Shown here: in pieces, positions 6,455 to 10,481 of the stretch
Layout: every line of letters begins with the position of its first letter
Position numbering within the stretch: position 1 is the stretch's first letter
Notes under the pieces: generated by a model
What the model was told of the DNA's origin: nothing
The model's database searches: none
The model's input: only the letters and a program-made list of their open reading frames with translations
Translations under genes and position numbers: made by a program
Assembly (NCBI GenBank): GCA_025362825.1
Contig: JANYFF010000404.1
Location: forward strand, 1 to 10,481
Length of the DNA stretch: 10,481 nt
Direction: 5' to 3'
From: Polaromonas sp.
GTDB taxonomy: Bacteria; Pseudomonadota; Gammaproteobacteria; Burkholderiales; Burkholderiaceae_C

Positions 6455-7075
6455 TTACAGGATGTCGCGAGCAGTCTTGGGCCAGATGAATGGCTTGGGG
6501 TTAGTGTTGTGGTGGGCGATGTACTCGTCGATAGCAGCCACCAGGTCAGTCACACTGGTTAACACCCCCCGGCGCAGCCGCTTGACGGCGATATCGCGAA
6601 AGAACCGCTCGACAATATTCAGCCACGATGCCGAGGTGGGCGTGAAGTGCATGTGAAAGCGCGGATACCTGGCCAGCCACTCTTGCACGACGAGATGCTT
6701 GTGCGTGGCGTAGTTGTCGGCAATCAGGTGCAGCGCCCGATCCTTGGGCGTCTGGCGATCAATCTGGCGCAGGAACTTCAACCACACGGTGTGACGACGG
6801 CGCTGCTGGCACTGGGAGATGACTTGGCCGTCCAGTACATGGAGCGCAGCAAACAGCGTGGCCGTTGCGTTACGCTTGTAGTGGTGCGTCATGATGGCCG
6901 CACGGCCCTTTTTTATTGGTAACCCTAGCCGTGTGCGGTCTAGCGCCTGCACCTTGCTCTTCTTATCAACGCACAGCACCAGTGCATGTTCGGGCGGCGA
7001 CATGTACAGAGGCACGATGTCTTCGAGCTTCTCGGCGAACTTTGGATCGCGAGACCTTGAGGCTGCGTACCACAT
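6455..7075 (-). pseudogene. IS630-family transposase, truncated and frameshifted
   Basis: The longest intact frame encodes 206 residues of a DDE catalytic domain. The first Asp lies in LCVDKKS (usual form C-x-DEKS, here with a Lys), the second in LIADNYATHK, and the Glu in SWLNIVERFF, followed by HNTNPKPFIW. Three lesions are visible. The N-terminal helix-turn-helix part is absent. Upstream homology (KPYVVRSLKVS) continues in another frame, implying a frameshift near 7046-7054. A TAA at 6457-6455 interrupts the C-terminus, which resumes in the same frame as KVIRANSRSSSKQN before meeting the MOSC remnant near 6400. It is surely inactive. The N-terminal part is replaced by the IS6-type fragment. 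Confidence 0.85.
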
Positions 7076-7124
7076 ACGGCTTCACACAGAGTGGTCTCAT
7101 TGCACGTGGATTCGACCGCCAGGG

Positions 7125-7221
7125 GTACCAGCGCACCCACGTCAGCATCACTTCCAGGGGGTAGTAAAACCGTTTGAGGACCTTGCGCAGGGCGCTATTG
7201 ATTGAGTTTTTACAGGAACCA
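7125..7221 (-). pseudogene. IS6-family transposase, N-terminal fragment
   Basis: On the minus strand, the frame starting inside the probable terminal repeat reads NSALRKVLKRFYYPLEVM followed by LTWVRWY. This matches the typical N-terminus of betaproteobacterial IS6-family transposases (VLKR-HYP-EVML-CVRWY). Similarity ends after VRWY (around 7125), where the expected YPLSLR-like continuation is missing and the sequence passes towards the IS630 remnant. No ATG is visible. This is a fragment of about 30 codons with no function of its own. The family assignment rests on a short match. Confidence 0.65.
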
Positions 7222-7287
7222 GGGATGGCCCAGATTGTCGGCTGTCCTTCTCGCGACAGAGCTTCTGTACCTTGGAGAGGGTCTGGA

Positions 7288-8220
7288 TTATTGTCCTGCC
7301 TCTTCGTGCAAAACGCTCAGCACACAACGCGCACTGGGGGAAAGTTTGTTGTCGCGGCGCGTGATGATCCCTGCTGGTCCGAGTTGCAGATCAAGGCGGA
7401 TTGGCAGCTGCTTTAGGATGCCAAACTGGCGATATGGCTGCACGACCTTCTTAGGAAGAGGGGCGATCATATCGCTCATCTCCAGAAGGCTGGTGATAAC
7501 AGGAAGCGCCGAGGTCTCAACGAGTTGTCTCGGCATTTCAAGTCCTTTCTCAAAAAGTAACAATGTGAGTCGATCACGCAGTACATTGCCTTGGGGGGGG
7601 AGTACCCATGTCTGCGGAAGTAGATCGTCCCAAGTCAGCCCGCGTTTGCGGCCCAGCGGGTGACCGGCGCGCGCGAAGACTGCATGGGACGCTTCTTCCA
7701 GCGGCACGAAATGAAGATCTTTCAGATCCGCTGGGTTATGGATGCGAGCAATGATCATATCGAGTTTGCCTTCTTGGAGGCGGTGTACCAGAGCCTCGCT
7801 AAAGTCCATCTCAATGCTTACCAAGACCTGAGGGAAGCGTAGCTTCAGGGTAGCAACTGCCTTAGGCACGAGATCGATGGCGGAGGTGACGACCGTACCG
7901 ATAGCGGCCTGTCCGCTCAAGCCGGACTTGAGGGCAGACACCTCGTCAAAGGCATGCTTGAGTTCCGCTAGCGCACTGCGGGCATGCTGCACAAGGATTT
8001 CTCCATACAAAGTGGACTCAACGCCGCGTGAATGACGAAGGAAAAGCTTAACACCCAACGTCTCTTCAAGCTCACAAAGCAGCTTCGATGCAGCGGATTG
8101 CGTCATGTGCGACGCGTACGCCGCGTGCAGCACGGACTTTTTCTCGTCAAGTTGAACCAAAAGTTCGAGTTGACGGGTTTTGATGTGAGAGGGATTAAAT
8201 TGGCTAGGCAAATTCAGCAT
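7288..8220 (-). CDS. LysR-family transcriptional regulator
   Basis: A 310-residue LysR-type regulator of normal length. The N-terminal winged HTH spans about residues 13-72 (TRQLELLVQLDEKKS, then MTQSAASKLLCELEETLGVKLF and RHSRG). It is followed by a linker helix and a periplasmic-binding-protein-like effector domain (about 95-300, with GTVVTSAIDLVPKA and FPQVLVSIEMDFSEALVHRL). Such proteins bind a small effector and usually control the divergent gene as well as their own. Here it is transcribed away from the M24 hydrolase/MHS transporter pair across a 187-nt gap, so those two genes are the obvious targets. The effector is likely the transported or hydrolysed substrate (inference). No good Shine-Dalgarno precedes the ATG. 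An extended -10 (TGCTATACT) lies about 35 nt upstream. Confidence 0.93.
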   Translation of the reverse strand: MLNLPSQFNPSHIKTRQLELLVQLDEKKSVLHAAYASHMTQSAASKLLCELEETLGVKLFLRHSRGVESTLYGEILVQHARSALAELKHAFDEVSALKSGLSGQAAIGTVVTSAIDLVPKAVATLKLRFPQVLVSIEMDFSEALVHRLQEGKLDMIIARIHNPADLKDLHFVPLEEASHAVFARAGHPLGRKRGLTWDDLLPQTWVLPPQGNVLRDRLTLLLFEKGLEMPRQLVETSALPVITSLLEMSDMIAPLPKKVVQPYRQFGILKQLPIRLDLQLGPAGIITRRDNKLSPSARCVLSVLHEEAGQ

Positions 8221-8255
8221 AACGCTTTTAGAGTCCGTACAAAGTATTCCAAATT

Positions 8256-8264
8256 AGTATAGCA
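8256..8264 (-). promoter_or_regulatory. Possible extended -10 promoter of the LysR gene
   Basis: On the minus strand the sequence reads TGCTATACT, an extended -10 element (TGn plus a five-of-six match to TATAAT), ending 35 nt before the LysR ATG. There is no good -35, which an extended -10 can tolerate. The surrounding region is AT-rich (ATATATAT at 8269-8276), unlike the flanking coding DNA. Confidence 0.45.
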
Positions 8265-8299
8265 GTGCATATATATTTCATTCGACAGGATTAACAAGT

Positions 8300-8342
8300 G
8301 AATCCATGATTCGGCCATTGGGACACCAACGCACGCATGGCC
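8300..8342. promoter_or_regulatory. Candidate operator dyads between the LysR and M24 genes
   Basis: Two inverted repeats lie in the 187-nt divergent gap. GAATC-CAT-GATTC (8300-8312) is perfect over 5+5 bp. GGCCAT (8313-8318) and ATGGCC (8337-8342) form a second pair with an 18-nt spacer. They lie 66-108 nt before the M24 start, a normal place for activation by a LysR protein. Neither shows a clean T-N11-A LysR box, so assignment to this regulator is tentative. Confidence 0.35.
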
Positions 8343-8407
8343 AAGGGTCCCTGAAATAAGTTTACGCAAGAGCTGGCCGTGCCTTACCAAAGAGGAGAAG
8401 TCACATC

Positions 8408-9574
8408 ATGGAAACACACACTATCAATGCTCAGTCCGACGGGATCACCCCCGAAGAATTCCTCGAACGTGTTACGACAGTACGTTCTGCACTGGGGAAG
8501 GAAAATTTGGTCGGGCTGCTGGCATTCGGTGACTGTTGGCGCGGCGCAAACATCACTTACTTCACCGAATTTCGCCCACTGGATGGGGTGTCCGACATTG
8601 CAAACGCAGTGCTGCTGCTCGGAGTTGATTCGGAGCCGGTACTGTTCGTATCGGACCAATGTCTTGCCTATGCGACCAGCGCCACAAATTTTGAAGTACG
8701 TAGTTTCCGCGAATTGACCGACAGTATCCGCAACTTCTCGCATCTCCATCGCGTCGGTACTGTGGGTCTCGCGGGTGCGGCGTACATCCCTGCCAGCGTC
8801 CTTGACCGCATTCACGCAGGACTCGGCGACCTTAAGCTTGAACCGACAATGGTGCTGGCAGAGATTAAGGCCATCAAAAGCGATGCTGAAGTGCATTTGA
8901 TGCGCAAGGCGGCAGCGCTTACCGACGCGGCCATGGCTGCGATTCGCGACGCTCTCGCCGATGGTCGGCCATATTCAGAACGGGAATTGGCGCTGATCGC
9001 CGATCGCGCAATGCTAGCCGGCGGTGCCGACCGCACGGCGTTTGACTCAATGGTGCAGGCGGGCCCGCGCTCTGCCTACAACCTGGCGCGCCCGACGGAT
9101 CGGATACTACAACCCGGCGATCTCGTGATGACCGATATCGGCGCGCGCTACCGTGGCTATGTAGCGGATGGTGGCCGTGGCTTCACCTACGGCCCTGCCA
9201 GCGACGAAAAGATGGCGATCGTTGCTGCTGCGGCACGCGCAGTCGAGGCCGGTCTCGCGGCTGCGCGGCCCGGCATAGCAGCGATGGAACTTAACGCGGT
9301 TATTCAACAGGCGTTGGTGAAATCCGGGTACGAGCAGTTCTCGAGCGAAGCGCGCGGTCACGGAACGGGCCACGGGACAGGCATGGATCCGGAAGAAGAA
9401 GCGCCGTGGATCGGGCCGGGCAATAAGACGATCCTGCAGGTAAACATGGTCTTCACATTGAAGTCTACGATCACTGTTCCGAACGTTGGAGGTCTGCGCA
9501 CGGAACGCATCGTACGGCTGAGCTCGACGGGCGTCGAAGCGCTTGATCAGTTTCCGATGGAGTTGCACTGGTAG
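8408..9574 (+). CDS. M24-family (pita-bread fold) hydrolase with altered active site
   Basis: A 388-residue cytoplasmic protein: a creatinase-type N-terminal domain (about 1-155) and an M24 catalytic domain (about 163-385). Metal-ligand equivalents present are D243 and D254 (TDIGARYRGY, ADGGRGF), H322 (GHGTGMD) and E366 (GLRTERIV). Three usual residues look replaced. The Glu of the VEPG motif is K352 (MVFTLKST), the His of the PHARP motif is L226 (YNLARPTDR), and the His of the HE motif is E329 (DPEEEAP). Aminopeptidase P and prolidase need these, so a different reaction, altered metal use or loss of activity is possible. M24 folds also host creatinase and DddP-type enzymes. AGGAG (8393-8397) lies 10 nt before the ATG. 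A transporter gene follows 78 nt downstream, and a LysR gene is divergent. Confidence 0.88.
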   Translation: METHTINAQSDGITPEEFLERVTTVRSALGKENLVGLLAFGDCWRGANITYFTEFRPLDGVSDIANAVLLLGVDSEPVLFVSDQCLAYATSATNFEVRSFRELTDSIRNFSHLHRVGTVGLAGAAYIPASVLDRIHAGLGDLKLEPTMVLAEIKAIKSDAEVHLMRKAAALTDAAMAAIRDALADGRPYSERELALIADRAMLAGGADRTAFDSMVQAGPRSAYNLARPTDRILQPGDLVMTDIGARYRGYVADGGRGFTYGPASDEKMAIVAAAARAVEAGLAAARPGIAAMELNAVIQQALVKSGYEQFSSEARGHGTGHGTGMDPEEEAPWIGPGNKTILQVNMVFTLKSTITVPNVGGLRTERIVRLSSTGVEALDQFPMELHW

Positions 9575-9652
9575 AAAAGGCAAGGATCTCAGCGGCGGCA
9601 ATCACCGTCTTGTAAGAATTTCATCAAAACAAGGTAAGTAAGGAGATAAAAC

Positions 9653-10481
9653 ATGGTTACATTGCAAACCTCTAGCTCAATGGACAGCGCCAGAATCAGA
9701 CGCGTACTCGCTTCATCGGTCATCGGAACAGCCATTGAGTGGTACGACTTCTTTTTATACGCGACCGCATCGGCGCTGGTGTTCGCCAAGCTCTTCTTTC
9801 CTTCGTTCGACCCTTTGGTCGGCACGATCGCTGCTTTTGGTAGTTTCGCAGTCGGCTACATTGCTCGCCCGTTCGGCGCCGTTTTTTTTGGCCACTTCGG
9901 TGATCGTATTGGGCGTAAGGCGACATTGGTCGCTACGCTGATGATCATGGGCGTCGCGACGACTATCATCGGCCTTTTACCGACTTATGATTCGATTGGT
10001 ATCTGGGCGCCAATCATGCTCGTGGCGATGCGCTTCTGTCAGGGGCTTGGCGTTGGCGGCGAGTGGGGCGGTGCGGTGCTCATGGTGGTCGAATCCGCGC
10101 CACCAAGTAAGCGTGGTTTCTACGGCGCGTTTCCCCAATTGGGTGTGCCGCTCGGCCTCCTGTTGTCAACGGGTATATTCAAGTTGGTATCGGGGCTGCC
10201 GAACGAGGATTTCCTGACGTGGGGCTGGCGCATTCCATTTCTATTAAGCGTGATCCTTATCGGGATTGGACTCTTCATCAGGCTGCAGGTGCAGGAATCG
10301 CCGGTCTTCGAGGCAGTCAAAGCAGACCACGAAATTGTGAAGGCGCCTTTGATCGAGCTCCTGAAGAAGTATCCTAAAGAGATTGTGCTGGCCGTCGGAA
10401 CGCGCTTCGCGACTGACATCACATTTAACGTCATCAATGTCTTTGTTCTGGTCTACGCGACGCAACAGCTGGGACTATCAC
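9653..10481 (+). CDS. MFS transporter of the metabolite:H+ symporter (MHS) family, 3' end cut off
   Basis: The first 276 codons are visible; family members are usually 420-450 residues, so the last four or so membrane helices lie beyond the right edge. It is a proton-driven importer of small organic compounds in the inner membrane, related to ShiA, ProP and KgtP. Family hallmarks are GTAIEWYDFFLYATA at the first helix (residues 25-39), the MFS loop motif GHFGDRIGRK (80-89), RFCQGLGVGGEWGGA (127-141) followed by ESAP and KRG, and a WGWRIPF motif before the sixth helix. The start is firm: AAGGAG (9640-9645) lies 7 nt before the ATG. It lies 78 nt downstream of the M24 gene on the same strand and is probably co-transcribed. 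The substrate is unknown but likely the hydrolase substrate or a relative (inference). Confidence 0.93.
   Translation, partial: MVTLQTSSSMDSARIRRVLASSVIGTAIEWYDFFLYATASALVFAKLFFPSFDPLVGTIAAFGSFAVGYIARPFGAVFFGHFGDRIGRKATLVATLMIMGVATTIIGLLPTYDSIGIWAPIMLVAMRFCQGLGVGGEWGGAVLMVVESAPPSKRGFYGAFPQLGVPLGLLLSTGIFKLVSGLPNEDFLTWGWRIPFLLSVILIGIGLFIRLQVQESPVFEAVKADHEIVKAPLIELLKKYPKEIVLAVGTRFATDITFNVINVFVLVYATQQLGLS

Larger units (their letters stand above)
6400..7221 (-). mobile_element. Composite insertion-sequence scar (IS630-type remnant joined to an IS6-type end)
   Basis: Two broken insertion sequences lie head to tail on the minus strand. The IS630-type part covers about 6400-7100. The IS6-type part covers about 7125-7221, with a probable terminal repeat reading GGTTCCTGTAAAAACTC at 7221-7205, similar in style to IS6-family ends. 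Neither element has two recognisable ends and no target-site duplication could be identified, so this is a deletion or rearrangement relic rather than a mobile unit. It separates core genes on the left from the LysR/M24/MHS cassette on the right. Exact borders are uncertain by tens of bases. Confidence 0.7.

Noticed and set aside
6189..6656. 155-codon plus-strand frame over the MOSC remnant and transposase end
   Set aside because: It crosses the junction of two minus-strand pseudogenes and matches neither in its own frame.
7202..7663. 153-codon plus-strand frame opposite the LysR C-terminal half
   Set aside because: Shadow of the LysR gene. No motif.
8384..8896. 170-codon minus-strand frame inside the M24 gene
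   Set aside because: Antisense to a well-supported gene with a good ribosome binding site. No family resemblance.
1..10481. CRISPR arrays, tRNA or rRNA genes, attachment sites
   Set aside because: No regularly spaced repeats, no tRNA-like cloverleaf and no rRNA sequence were seen on either strand.

Overview
The window looks like a chromosomal segment of a betaproteobacterium, most likely family Comamonadaceae (Polaromonas/Rhodoferax-like). The evidence is the dusB-fis-purH gene order, the styles of DusB, YchF and YqaA, and moderately high GC. The genus is an inference from gene style, not a database match.

Positions 1-6128 are ordinary core chromosome. On the minus strand lie dusB (tRNA dihydrouridine synthase), fis (nucleoid/DNA-binding protein, overlapping dusB by 4 nt) and the 5' part of purH (purine synthesis, running off the left edge). 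Transcribed the other way is a small YqaA-type membrane protein gene. Next come two minus-strand genes: an RsuA-family pseudouridine synthase homologue whose catalytic Asp appears to be Ala, and the ribosome-associated ATPase gene ychF. Divergent from ychF, with its first ATG overlapping ychF's ATG, is a large membrane receptor: a signal peptide, a periplasmic 7TMR-DISM sensor domain, a 7TM region and a GGDEF domain that has lost its catalytic motif but keeps a correctly spaced RxxD I-site.

Positions 6129-7287 are a scar. The C-terminal ~90 residues of a MOSC-domain protein run directly into a decayed IS630-type transposase (lost N-terminus, one frameshift, one nonsense codon). That abuts the N-terminal ~30 codons and probable terminal repeat of an IS6-type element. 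The rest of the MOSC gene does not reappear in the window, so DNA was lost or moved here.

Positions 7288-10481 look like an acquired catabolic/transport cassette. A LysR-type regulator faces an M24 (pita-bread fold) hydrolase gene, followed 78 nt later by a metabolite:H+ symporter (MHS family, MFS) that runs off the right edge. The simplest reading is regulator + cytoplasmic hydrolase + importer for one small substrate. The M24 protein is the most unusual item: it keeps four of the five usual metal ligands but appears to have replaced the fifth (Glu to Lys) and both catalytic histidines, so its chemistry may differ from that of a normal aminopeptidase P or prolidase. The substrate cannot be told from the sequence.
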